Assembly (NCBI GenBank): GCA_039707465.1
Contig: CM077649.1
Coordinates: 15,352,501-15,416,500, forward strand
Length of the DNA: 64,000 bases
Direction of reading: 5' to 3'
DNA from: Rhabdophis nuchalis
Lineage: Eukaryota; Chordata; Lepidosauria; Squamata; Natricidae
Shown: positions 1-12,400 of the stretch, one piece after another
Numbering within the stretch: the stretch's first letter is position 1
How the letters are laid out: each line of letters begins with the position of its first letter
Translations under genes and position numbers: made by a program
The notes under the pieces: model-generated
Databases searched by the model: none
Told to the model about the DNA's origin: nothing
The model's input: the letters and a program-made list of their open reading frames with translations, nothing else

Positions 1-362
1 TTTTAACATTGGACATATTGAAGGATATTTTTGAACAGCGGATCCAGAAGTTACCTACCTTTATACACAGAATGTTTAAGATATAGTGAAAGAGGAACAA
101 GTTGTAACTGACAAGATAGAGACTGGTCTGAAAGTGGATTTAAAAATAACAGGCTGCAAGAATGCTATCAAAAAGATGTTTCACTGGACATACAAAAGAA
201 ACTACCTTATGTCTTAATAATTAAAAGAGATAAACAAATATAAACAAAGACCTTGGTCATTTTCCTATATTGGATTCACAAAAGAGGCTTATTAAGCTTC
301 AAAGAATTTTGTGAGAAGAGATAAAGGAAAAAAAGAAAAGAAATCAAGTTGTAAGCCATTAT
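1..362. other. PAXBP1 intron 1, no feature recognised
   Basis: AT-rich sequence with no open frame, CpG island or repeat that I recognise. It lacks the GC-rich acidic exon expected for the PAXBP1 N-terminus. Confidence 0.6.
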
Positions 363-1756
363 TTGAAGGGACTAAGGATCAAGATTCTCGGGCATAGCAC
401 CGAGACGGCATTGGTCGCGTTGGTAGATGATCTCTGGAGGGCCAGAGATGGGGGTTGTTCCTCCATCCTGGTCCTATTAGACCTCTCAGCGGCTTTTGAT
501 ACCATCGACCATGGTATCCTATTGCATCGGCTGGAGGGGTTGGGGGTGGGAGGCACCGTTCTACGGTGGTTCTCCTACCTCTCCGGTCGATCGCAATTTG
601 TGTTGGCAGGAGAGCAGAGGTCGACCTCGAGACCCCTCACATGTGGGGTGCCTCAGGGGTCGGTCCTCTCGCCTCTCCTGTTTAACACATATATGAAGCC
701 GCTGGGTGAGATCATCCGTGGTTTTGGGGTAGAGTACCACTTCTACGCTGACGATACGCAGTTGTATATATCTACCCTAAACCACCCCAACGATGCCGTA
801 GCGGTGATGTGCCAGTGCCTGGAAGCCGTGCGGGCCTGGATGGGAAGTAACAGACTCAGACTCAACCCGTCCAAGACCGAGTGGCTGTGGTTCCCGGCTG
901 CCTGATTCAACCAGTTGACTCCATCACTGGCCATAGGGGACGAACATCTTACCCCTGTGGATGGGGCGCGCAACTTGGGCGTCCTCTTGGATACCCGGCT
1001 GTCTATGGAAGATCAAGTGACAGCCGTGGCCAGGAGGGCGTTTTACCAGGTTCGCCTGGTACGCCAGTTGCGCCCCCTATTGAATCGGAATGCCCTTTGC
1101 ACAGTCACTCATGCCCTCGTGACATCCCGACTGGACTACTGTAATTCTCTCTACATGGGGCTCCCCTTGAGGTGCACCCGAAGACTTCAGCTGGTCCAGA
1201 ACGCAGCCGCGCGAGCAATAATGGGAACCTCTAGGTTTACCCATATAACACCGCTCTTACGTGAGCTGCACTGGCTGCCTGTCGTCTTTCGGGAGCGCTC
1301 CATGGCTCGGGACCTAGTTATCTACGGGATCGGATCCTGCCTCATACATCCTCACGGCCGATTCGCTCCCACAGAGAGGGACTTCTCCGGGTGCCGTCCA
1401 CTAGGCTATGCCAGCCGGCGACGCCCAGGGGAAGGGCCTTCTCTGTGGTGGGCCCGGCCCTCTGGAACGACCTTCCCCCCAAAATCAGAACAACTACGGA
1501 CCTCCGCTCCTTCCGTCAAAAACTTAAAACACACTTTTTCTGCTTGGCCGGCCTTGGTTAGTCTCCGTCTAATAGGGTGAAAGGGATTTTAGGTAATTTA
1601 TATTTGGGGATTTTAGCGCAGGGATAATCTAGTTTAATCTGTTTTTATTCATTCTATTTATGTATTTTTATAGTTATTTTAATTTCCCTGTGCACCGCTC
1701 AGTCCCCCTGGGGAGAGGATGCGGTATACAAATAAAAATTATTATTATTATTAAGA
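363..1756 (+). mobile_element. L2-like LINE fragment with reverse transcriptase and 3' tail
   Basis: A 5'-truncated non-LTR retrotransposon in the same direction as PAXBP1. The frame reads LLDLSAAFDTIDHGILLHRL, GVPQGSVLSPLLFN and YHFYADDTQLYI, the last containing the catalytic YADD of reverse transcriptase. A TGA at 903-905 interrupts the frame, which resumes in phase at 915. It runs through LVTSRLDYCNSLYMGLPLRC and LQLVQNAAARAI, then shifts frame near 1300. The 3' end carries the element's GTGCACCGCTCAGTCCCC box and GCGGTATACAAATAAAAA, then ATT repeats. It is dead, but the most intact LINE in the window. Assignment to L2 rather than CR1 is by recollection of motif style. Confidence 0.88.
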
Positions 1757-3273
1757 TTGTTAAAAGGAATATAAAGTTGGCTTATTTGATCAGCTTAAAA
1801 TAGATATGTTGTTATTTCTGGTAATCCTCAATGGATTTATTGTCCTGGCTTATGTACTTCTCATGTTTCTAGGCTTTGCTCAATAAAGTTCTGTAGATCT
1901 GATGTTTCCGTATTATCTGTCAGTGATCTGATATATCCTGAAAAGTGTGTTCTCTCCATTCCTTAATCTCTTTTGGTTAGGCAAGTAGGAACTGAACAAC
2001 TAACCTATTTTGACCTCACTGTTATGGGATCCATTTTAAGAATCCTATTTCTGTTTTGTAAAGAATATCAAACTATACTTTTTGGTGGTTCGTATTAAGC
2101 AACAAGAGTCAAAACAATTGTTAGAGTCGTGAATTTGATTTTTCAGATATTATTTCATAGCTGTACTGTCTAATTTTATTATTCACCTTTTGACTAGCAA
2201 TCTCAGGAGAATTCTTTTTCCTCAACACCTTATTTCTCCTTACCTCTACCTCTTATGCTTTGCCATATTTATATCTCATCTCAGAAGCTATACTGGGTGA
2301 GAGACTACCAAGAGCAGCTTACAGTCTAGTAATTTACAACCTAAAGCCATTTAAGATAAAATGATTTAAGGCAAGGAAGTACCTTTCTTTCTTGAGTTTA
2401 GCAAATGAGAGTAGCTAATGTAGCCATGTTTTTAAGAATTACACAAATAGAAGCAAGTTTATTCTTCCCATAAAATGGATTAATTAGTTTAGAAATTTCT
2501 TTGGCTTCACACCTCTCTGAATTAGTTAAGGAAGAAAAGGAGCCTTTCTTCCAGTGTTTCTCTCATATGATGGCTAGAAGGGCTCCTTGTGTTCCAGGTA
2601 AAATAAGAGGTTGTCTTTTCTAGGCTGAAAGAATAAAAATGTGATTTCTCCTAACCTCTTTCTACATTAGAATAAAGACACTGCCTTTTTGCTGCGCGTG
2701 AGATGGGTAGGGAATAATTGTATTCTGCATACAGCCAAGTAAGAAGAGTGCATATATGTGATATTTGTTCTTCTGGAAATGGAAGAGCTTGGAAAAAAGC
2801 ATTGAAAGTTTCATTTCCTACTTAATCATGCCCAATCTCTAACCAGACCATGTTGTTTTGGGATAATTTGATGTTTTGAAATAAAGCTTTCAAATTGAAA
2901 GTAGTCTATTAGTGTCCTAAGGATGGTCTGGCCCTGAAACAGGATGTTTTGCATAGAATATTTCTGAAACACCTCAGTGGTTTAGAGTGTTTCTTCTGAA
3001 AAATGCCAGTCGGTTTTAGATCTCTCTTGAATGGTCTGTACCTAAATCAATGAATTTTTCATCTCCCTGGTGGAAGGTTGGGCAATTCACTTGAAACCTC
3101 ACAGTTTATCTGGAGAAATCTGGCAGTCTCCATTCGGCCCGAGTCAGGACATCTTCATCCTTGCATTAGTTGTTGTGGCTTCAGAATTTCTGTTTGTTAA
3201 AATTATTAGTAGTTATGTGGTTCAAACTTCAGAATTAAATTTTAACAATTGTAATGTATTTTTTTTCTCAAAG
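1757..3273. other. PAXBP1 intron 1, no feature recognised
   Basis: AT-rich intronic DNA without convincing coding or repeat structure. A short open frame at 3070-3294 only runs into the exon acceptor and is not supported. Confidence 0.5.
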
Positions 3274-3399
3274 AAACCGAAGTGTTTAAAGTGAAGAAAT
3301 CAAGTTACAGCAAAAAGATAGTAAAACTGCTTAAGAAAGAATACAAAGAAGATCTTGAAAAAACAAAGACAAAACCAGAAACAAATTCTTCAGCAGATG
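3274..3399 (+). CDS. PAXBP1: PAXBP1 exon 2 (first in window)
   Basis: Acceptor follows a T-rich tract and CAAAG; donor GTAATC. The exon encodes TEVFKVKKSSYSKKIVKLLK, then a Lys/Glu-rich stretch. It starts with 2 bases of a split codon and ends with 1. Confidence 0.93.
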
Positions 3400-6300
3400 G
3401 TAATCTTAGTTATATATTGTAAAAATAGTTATATTTCTCTATTAAAGATTATATCTATTTCAATCTATTGGATTTAAGAGGCTAATACAAACACTTTCAA
3501 TGCACATTTAAGCATACTTTAAAAATATAACATTTGGACTGTTCTGAATAGAAAATAAGCAGAATTTTAGAAATGTTTGGTGCACATAACAGTCGCTTTT
3601 CATTTGATTTATTTTGACCCATCCCACCTTGTCAGGCAGGGAACATATACTGCAGACCCTCTCAGTTAAAGAATTGTGACTGGTTGGGTCTAGGAAGAGA
3701 GCCTTCTCTCCTGTTCCCCCCCCCACCCCCCAATCAGAGGGATGGAATATTTTGCAAAACATAATCACTCCCCCCACACACACACATACATATATATGGG
3801 GTGGGGGAGTGTACACACATACCCTGCTAAATTATTTTCAGCATATTTTCTCAAAATGCACAAAATTAGTGCACAAAAATTCTCTTTTTAACTGTCCATA
3901 TTAGAAAGTTGCATGAGGCAAAATATATATATATATATTGCTTTGTGCTTAGAACTTTCTTAGTTCTAAGCACTTAGTTGACTGTTCTCAGCAATTCCGC
4001 AAAACTGCAGTGTTCTTGTATTCTGACCATTGGAAGCAATACCGTGTTTCCCCCAAAATACAACAGGGTCTTATATTTTTTTGACCCACGAAATATGGCC
4101 TTGGGCTTATTAGAGGAGGAGGGCTTATTATTTTCTGGGGCAGGCAAGAAGCAAGGTGTATCTTTTACCTTTCCAGCTCCGTCGCGTTCCTCGCTATTGT
4201 GTCCAGGAAAGCCGCTGGTAAAAAAAGAAACCTTTCTCGCGAGTTCTGTTAAACTTCTTGAACTTGCGAGAAGGGATTTTTTTTACCAGCGGCTTCCCTG
4301 GGCACAATGGCGAGGACCGCGGCAGACCTGGAAAGGTAAGAGGCGTGCCTAATAGCCCAACACCGCGCACTTCGCCCTGGGTCCTCTTTGGAGAAGGGTG
4401 GGGTATAAATCTAATTAAATAAATAAATTGTAAAGGCAGCCTGCCTGCTTCCCTTCCCCGCTGTCCCTTTAGTGAGGTGGGGGAAGCGAGGCATGCCTCT
4501 TACCTGGCTAGCCCATCTGCATTCCTCACCCTTTTGTCCAGTGAATCCAATCCCCTTGTAAAAAAAAAACCTCATGAGTTCAACTCACGAGGTTTTTTTT
4601 TTTTTACAAAAAACGTCACGAGTTGAATTCATGGTTTTTTGGGGGGGGGGCTTCTTCCCACTCCCCACCTGCCCCCCTCCTCACTAAAGAGACGGTGGGG
4701 AAAGGAACCAGGCAGGCTGCCTTTATGATTGGAGTGGGGTGAGCAGTTTTTCTTTTTGCACGAGAGGGAACAGGCGGTGTGTGTGTGTGAGATCACATTG
4801 CTGGCCTGCTGCTGTTTTTGCAGCAGGCTCTTTGCCCTTAAATAGTTTGGGGGGGCCTTATTTTCGGGGGGAGGGCTTATTGTGCATGCTCTGAAAAGCC
4901 CGATTGGGCTTATTAGTAGGGCATGTTGTATTTTCGGGGAAACACCGTAGTAATTTAGTATTAATTTTTTGCTCCTTTTTTGACTTCAATGCTGCAAGAT
5001 AGAATTGTAACAGATTGAAATGCAGTCTTATTTATTTATTTACTGTATTTTTAGTTTGGCAAATAACCATAGTTCTCTGACAGCATACAAATCTGAAAAA
5101 TAATATTTTTGCAATTTTGTTACCTGAACTTGTTTCTTTTTCTAGCTTTCTAAATCATGAAGTATGTTCTGCATTGAGGACAGAACATTTAACATTCTTT
5201 TTTTTTTTTGCTATTTTTATGGAGATTTAATAGGAGTTCTCTGAAAATCAGAAACTCCTTGATTTTGTAAATTTTAGAGGTGAAAAGTAGCAATTGAGAG
5301 AATAGCAGGCATGCCCATTCATAAAATAAAATTGCTTATGGGTTGGATCCATGTTCTGTTGTGCATTGGAAATCCCCCTTTTGCTGTCTTCAACTTGGAT
5401 GGTTGGCAAATAAATAAATTATAAAAGGAAGAACACTTCAAATAAATTATAAAGCAGTCTATTGCCTCATAATTGTGCACAGACATTTCACCCAGTCAAA
5501 GATATTTGTACTAATTAATTCCTGTTGCATCACATTCTGCCCAAATCAACTGGATCTCTTGACCAAACTTTTCTGTAGGGCAGAGGTCCTGATTCTACAA
5601 TGGAGAGTCGGTGAAATCTTTGGTTACCTTGGTGCATGCAGGCCCAAACAAATTTGCAGAAGAATTGAAATATTTCATGTTTGACAATTATTTCACTTCT
5701 GTGAAAATATATTCTAGCTCCGTGATGGCGAACCTATGGCACGGGTGCCACAGGTGGCACGCAGAACCATTTCTTAGGGCACGCGAGGCGTTGCCCTGTC
5801 AGCTCCAGCGTGTATATGTGCACTGGCCAGCTGATGTAGGCCTTCTTTTCGCCCTCTGGAGGCTTCAGGGAAGCTCCTGAAGCCTCTGGAGGTGGGGGGG
5901 GGAGGCTGTTTTTACCCTCCCCAGGCTCATAGAAAGCCTCTGGAGCCTGGGGAGGGCGGAAAAAGCATGCCAAAAGCAGGGGGTCGCGTGCATAGCATTA
6001 TGGGTCTGGCACGCCCACGCATGATCCCCCCTGCGCTCCCCCCCGCTTTTGGCACGTGAGCCAAAAAAGGTTAGCCATCACTGTTCTAGGTGAACACGTA
6101 TATGCAATGTATGATGTTTTAATGAATTGAATTTAATGCTTCACTGTAATGAAGTGAAAGCTCTAAATATATTATGTGTAAATAACTTTTCCATAAGGAG
6201 ATTTGAAGTACTGAATAGATTTGTTTCACAGATGAACAAACTGCAGACAAACTAGGACTGTTTAAAGATCCAGTGCAGGAAGATGGGGCTACAAATAGTG

Positions 6301-7773
6301 AACAAGGAGAAGAAGAAATGGAAGTTGAAAGTGAGAAGGAAGACGAAAAAAACAAAGCTGCAGGAGCATTTTCCAGTGCTTTGTCATCTCTAAATGTTCT
6401 TCGTCCAGGTTAGCACATTTTCCTTCATATTTTTCAGGAGTTGAATAATTCTTCCTTGCTTGATAGATAAAAATAATGTAAATCAATACAGACTACGGTA
6501 ATAGTATACTGTTAGAACAGATACTTGTTTCCAGAAAAGAAATGTTTCTAGTTCTGTTGGTATGTTTTTCTGTGGTTTTGTCCATTTTTTAAATAATTTA
6601 AACAGCTAAATATTTTATTTCTTATTTTGAATATATTTAGTTGTAATTCTGTGTACAGTGGTACCTCAGTATTTATCATTAATTGGTTCTGGGAGTAAGA
6701 AAGGATGAGTACCAGAAAGTACCAGAAAGGATGAGTACCAAACAAATTATTCCCAAAAGGAACAACATGGTGAGTCACAAGGAAGCCGACATTGTCAAGG
6801 TCTAGCTTGCGTGTTGCATACCAGGACGAAATGTTCACGTCAAAATCTGTTAAATACCAAATTTGACCAGTTTTGAAGCAGTTGATTACCAAGGTACCAC
6901 TGTACATTTATTTGACTGCTTGTCTCTTATTTCTTCTTTCATATCCTATGAAAAGTTACCTTTTCTGGACAAATTCATCTTTTATGTTGTGTAAAATTTT
7001 GTACATTTTTGTTTCTATTCAATGTGTTCAAAATTATTTTCTTAAATCTTTTGTTTGATACTAAATTTTCTGTTTTATGGTCTGATAATATGTTATCTTT
7101 TTATGACTGTTTAATCTGCAATATTCAAATAACTTTACATCAGTGTTTCTCAACCGTGGCAACTTGAAGATGTCTGGACTTCAACTCCCAGAATTCCCCA
7201 GCCAGCAAATGCTGGGAGTTGAAGTCCGGACATCTTCTCAAGTTGCCAAGGTTGAGAAACACTGCTTTAGATATTTACATAACCACAGAGTTGCAAGTAG
7301 TGTATTCTCTATTGAAAGAGAATGAGGGAATGGCTGCTGAGGCAGAAAGCAATGAGAGAGGACAAGCTGCCTGGCATTTGATGCCAGTCATGTTGAAAGA
7401 AAAGTTATAGTGTCTTGCCTGTTTTTCTGATGCAGATTTTCAGTTAGAGTTGCGGTGTAACAAGTAGACCCCATGATCAAATGTAACTGCTAACTTTAAA
7501 AACATAACTCTTTTTCCCCCTCAGGAGAAATTCCAGATGCTGCTTTTATTCATGCTGCTAGGAAAAAGCGCCAAATGGCTCGTGAACATGGTGACTTTCT
7601 TCCCCTTGACAATGATCCTGGTAAAGGGCGTCTTGTGAGAGAAGATGAAAATGATGCCAGTGATGATGAGGATGATGATGAGAAGCGAAGAATTGTTTTT
7701 TCAGTGAAGGAGAAGTCTCAAAGGCAAAAGATTGCAGAGGAAATAGGTAAGCTTTTAAAGAAGAATAAAAAAG

Positions 7774-7818
<45 letters not shown>

Positions 7819-9166
7819 CTTTATTGTCATTGTAAAAATTACAATGAAATTGGTTTCAAATATAAATAAAATTACGTTTCAAATATTTGCTAGGACTATG
7901 TAAAACATTGTAAAAAATCAAATATGCTAACTCATACAGGTAGACAGAGGAAACATTCTACATTCTTACCCTTCTCAGCTACTTTCCAAAAGCCTTAATT
8001 TATTTCTGAATGGGTTATTTCATACCTGGCAGTTTAATCAGGCTGGGTCACCAAAAATTGATTGAAATTTCCAATCTGACTTAACAGCGGGTCATATTTG
8101 ACAATACATCTGAATCAAAAAATTCAAGGAGATCTATATTTTGGTCTTCTGTTTTCTAATCATGGTTTGTTATTGGCTTCCTCTTGCACTGTTCACCTGC
8201 ACCGTTCGCTGTTCACTATGAACTTTGATCCAGATATGGAAATATTTTTTTCCAATAACTAGGATGGAATTGTAAACTGCTCTCAAAGAAGTGGCCAATT
8301 AGGGAAGTTTTAAACTTTTCCCTTGCACAGTTACTCCTCCATGAATTTGTATGGTAGATCTTAGAAGACACTAATTGCATCTGCCTACCATTTTTATTTC
8401 AAAGAAAGTTTATGTGAGGTATTTAAAAAAAATAATTCAGATGAAGCAGGAAGCCAGAGATGCCCTGAGTAGATGTCTCGAGGCATCTCTAGACACCAGG
8501 CCATTCTTGATATTACTCCCTGAAAAAGAATCAGAGAGACAGTAAAGCTTTTAATATTTAATTCTGATAGTTGTACAAGTCTGTATTATTATGTTTACCT
8601 TTATGTTTAGGTATTGAGGGAAGTGATGATGAAGCTCTGATTGCTGGAGAACAGGATGAAGAACTAAGCCGGTGGGAGCAAGAACAGATACGGAAAGGCA
8701 TTAATATACCTCAGGCACGTATTCAAATATCTTAGGATTTGGAGCAACAGATGGTAGTTTTAGCAATAGCTGATCCAAGCTGTTTTGCCAAAGCAAAAGA
8801 GAAAGTTGTGAATGAACACATGTAGCAGAGGGATTTTGCCCATGAAAACTAGGAAAGACCAGTGGTGGGCAAACTCATTAGTCAACAGAGCCAAATATCA
8901 ATAATACCACGATTGAAATTTCTTTTGAGAGCTGGAAGGTGTGGCCTGTTTTGTGGGAGTGGCTCAGCAGTCATGTGACTGGGTGCGCGTGGCCAACTTG
9001 GAAAATGTGAAACTCACTTAACAATGGTCTTGGTTAGCAACCAAACTTTTAGGCTCAATTGTGGTCATAAATTCTTTTTCTTTCTCTTTCTTTCTCTCTT
9101 TCTTTCTTCCTCTCTTTCTCTCTCTCTCTCTCTTTCTCCATTTCTCTCTCTCTCTTTCTCTTTCTG

Positions 9167-9198
<32 letters not shown>

Positions 9199-9257
9199 CA
9201 TTTCTCTCTCTCTCTCTTTCTTTCTGCCTCTTTCTCTCTCTCTCTCTCTCTCTTTCC

Positions 9258-9289
<32 letters not shown>

Positions 9290-9464
9290 TTCTCTCTCTC
9301 TCTCTCTCTTTCTCCATTTCTCTCTCTTTCTTTCTCTCTCTCCATTTCTCTCTCTCTCTCTCTTTCTTTCTCTCTCCATTTCTTTCCCTCTTTCTCTCTC
9401 TCTCTTTCTCCATTTCTCTCTCTTTCTCTTTCTCCATTTCTCTCTCTTTCTCTCTCTGTCTCTT

Positions 9465-9495
<31 letters not shown>

Positions 9496-12400
9496 CTTTC
9501 TCCATTTCTCTCTCTCTTTCTCTCTCTTTCTCTTTCTTTCTGTCTCTCTTTCTTTCCCTCTTTTTCTCTCTCTCTCTCTTTCTCCATTTCTCTTTCTCTC
9601 TCTCTCTTTCTTTCCTTCTTTCTCTGTCTTTCTCTTTCCCTCGTTCTCTCTTTCTCTTTCTTTCTCTCTCTATCTGCTTCGTCTGTCCATCTCTGTCACT
9701 GTGTGTGTGTGTCTGTCTGTCTCGCATTCAAGCACTTAATCACTCATTCTGTGTCTATCTTTCTCTCCCTCCCTCCCTCTCTCTGTCTCTCTGTGTGTGT
9801 CTGTCACTCTCTGATACCCTCCTCCCTCCTTGTCTCTCTGTGTCTGTGCCTCTCTCTGTCTGTCTCCCCTCCACGGAGACTCCTCAGCCCAGCCCGCCAC
9901 GGTTACTCGCTCGCCTTAGCCGGGGCCGTCTGCCGCGTTCGCTGGCCGCTCAGGGTACTTCCAGGGCTCGGTGTGAGGTGTGGAAAGAACGGCGACCCTC
10001 TGGATGCCGGTTCCCTCCAATCCCCCTGGATGTAGCCTGGCTCGCCCGATAGCCCGCCCGTTCCGTTTGGGGTGGGGAAGCCTTCTCACCCCTGGAAGTA
10101 GCCCGAGTGAACGAACGGGCGGCTGGCCAGGCGAGCCAGGCTACGTCCAGGGTGATTGCAGGAAATTCCCTTCCCGTGCCCGCAGAGACTCCGCAGCGAA
10201 TGAGTGTGGCGGGAGAGAATTTCCTCCAATCCCCCTGGATGTAGCCTGGCTCGCCCGATAGCCCGCCCATTCCGTTTGGGGTGGGGAAGGCCTTCTCACC
10301 CCTGGAAGTAGCCCGAGCGAACAAGCGGGCGGCTGGCCAGGCGAGCCAGGCTATGTCCAGGGTGATTGCAGGAAATTCCCTTCCCGTGCCCGCGGAGAAT
10401 CCGCAGAGAACGAGTGTGGCAGGAGAGAATTTCCTCCAATCCCCCTGGATGTAGCCTGGCTCGCCCGATAGCCTGCCCGTTCCATGTGGGGTGGGGAAGG
10501 CCTTCTCACCCCTGGAAGTAGCCCGAGCGGGTGGGCGGCCGGGCGAGCCAGGCTACGTCCAGGGTGATTGGAGGGAATTCCCTCCCCCCACTCGCGGAGA
10601 CGCCGCACCCCCTGGAAGTAAACAAGTGGCGGCATGCCGGGCTGGGGAGGTTCCGCGGGGGAAGGGAATCGGTGTCCGGTAGGGAGGGTTTCTCCAGTGG
10701 GTCCCAGGAGTCCCACCATCGGCGCGGGTGGAGGAAGAGCCACACGTGAGGGGCCAAAGAGCCGCATGCGGCTCGCGAGCCGCGGTTTGCCGACCACTGG
10801 GATAGACCATTTCATCCTGTCTCCTCTAATTACAGTTAGGCTTACGTGAACTCAAATGTTATTGAAATAAAAAAAAAATCAGTGATGTGTATTTCACTAA
10901 ATTAACTAGGATTTGGTTAAATTGTACCATTTCAGATTTCTATACAGTACAATTAATATGAATGCCATAGGCTCAACCAGTCGCAATATATTAAGGTCAC
11001 ATAAAGCAATAAATGTAGGTGGTACAGTACAATGTGTTGTAACTTATCATTCTAGTTTAAATGCTGTCTATCTATCCATCTTTCCATCCATTCAATATTG
11101 TGTGGGTGCGTGTATTCAGTATTGTGTATGTTGAAATAATGTGTAACTTGATAATGCAAAAAAATCACTATATGATGTTCCTGCTAATCTTGTTAGAATT
11201 GAATTTTGAAATAGAAAAATTTATTTTTTTCATAACAAGCCGATATAATGAGCTGAATGCCATGCTAACAAGTTGCTTTACTGTCTTCAAATTAATTGAT
11301 TATTGGATTTAATGGGTTTTTACTCTAATATTTTGTGCTAATTGTTTACTGTCCAGTACTAATTCTTTAGCATAAGAATCAGCAATTGGGATCCCTAGAC
11401 TAGTCTACTACTAGGTAGTACAGCCTTCTTTACCCTCATCAAAGCGATACCCGTGTAAGCTACCGTAATCGTTCACAAAAATACACGAAGAACTGGAATT
11501 TTGAAGTTTGTTGTTGCTGCTATTTTTATGCTTTCTGCTCCCTAGTGATAGTTTTCAGGTGTTGCTTTCTTTGATACGCACTGTTTTGCCCAAGGAATAT
11601 AGTTAGATTAGTGTATTTCTCACAGTAGCTACTAAAGTTGTTTTTGGACAAATAATCTTTGTTTGTAATAGAGTTTACAGAATCCCAGTTTTTATATGTC
11701 TGTACATACAATATGTTTCATTCCTGTAGGTTCTAGCAAGTCATCCTGCTCAAGTGAATAACCTCTACTACCAGAATGCTTACCAGACAATGCCTTATGG
11801 CTCATCTTATGGCATGCCTTACACATATGCTGCATATGGATCAGAGACAAAGTCTCAAAAATCAGATAACATAATACCTTTCAAAAACCCCAGTAATGAG
11901 ATGGCTCCTGTTACTATTGATTTGGTAAAGAAACAGCTTAAAGACAGGTAGGGCAGATCAACTTATTAAAATGTAAGACCTGTCCTCTAGGTTTCAGTCT
12001 GGGGGGCAGATCAGAATTTCATCAACGGAAGCCCACAGACTGGATCCTGCGTTGTAAAACGTAAGAAAAACTGTTCAATGGGCTATTTGCATTACTTTTC
12101 TGGAAATGAAGTTTGAATCATTTTGAAGACTGGTACATCTTCTGTTCTTGGAAAAATAATTTTGTAACTAAGAAAAATGGGGAAAAGACACCCTGATGTT
12201 TTCAACTTGCTATATAATGATTGTATAAGATTTTAGCCAATTCAAACTAAGAAGGTAAAAGTTTTAAATTCTATATTTTAATTGGAAATTCAAAATATGT
12301 ATAATCCACTAAATATTTACTCATGTTTATGAAAAGTAAACAAAATTAGTAAAAAAATTGATAAATGAAAGGTTAGCTATTTGCAAACTTGATGTTAACC

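Larger units (their letters stand above)
8860..10799. mobile_element. 1.94-kb hAT-type composite element
   Basis: The left end CAGTGGTGGGCAAACTCATT and right end TTTGCCGACCACTG are inverted, and the flanks GGAAAGAC and GGATAGAC match at 7 of 8 bases. The right terminus (GAGCCGCATGCGGCTCGCGA) is a known style of hAT end. The cargo is a fragment of a 'TTAAGTGA' mariner-type repeat near 9010-9070, a 600-bp polypyrimidine tract, and a GC-rich tandem array. No transposase frame was found. The long open frames across it come from low-complexity and tandem sequence. Confidence 0.7.

Noticed and set aside
1..3273. PAXBP1 exon 1 searched for
   Set aside because: No GC-rich acidic N-terminal coding stretch with a suitable donor is present, so it must lie upstream.
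8715..8720. Canonical GT donor at 8719 for PAXBP1 exon 5
   Set aside because: It adds four bases and breaks the frame into a stop in the next exon, while the GC donor at 8715 keeps the conserved protein intact.
9018..10052. Very long open frames on both strands (Ser/Phe/Leu-rich or Arg/Glu-rich)
   Set aside because: They are translations of a pure pyrimidine tract; no codon structure, no domain, and periodic low complexity.
10016..10560. CRISPR-like tandem repeats
   Set aside because: Units are 209 bp long with no spacers, and the context is a vertebrate intron.
9950..10849. Cluster of GC-rich open frames that might be a gene
   Set aside because: The frames follow the 209-bp tandem unit and its inverted copies inside a transposon; no homology recognised.
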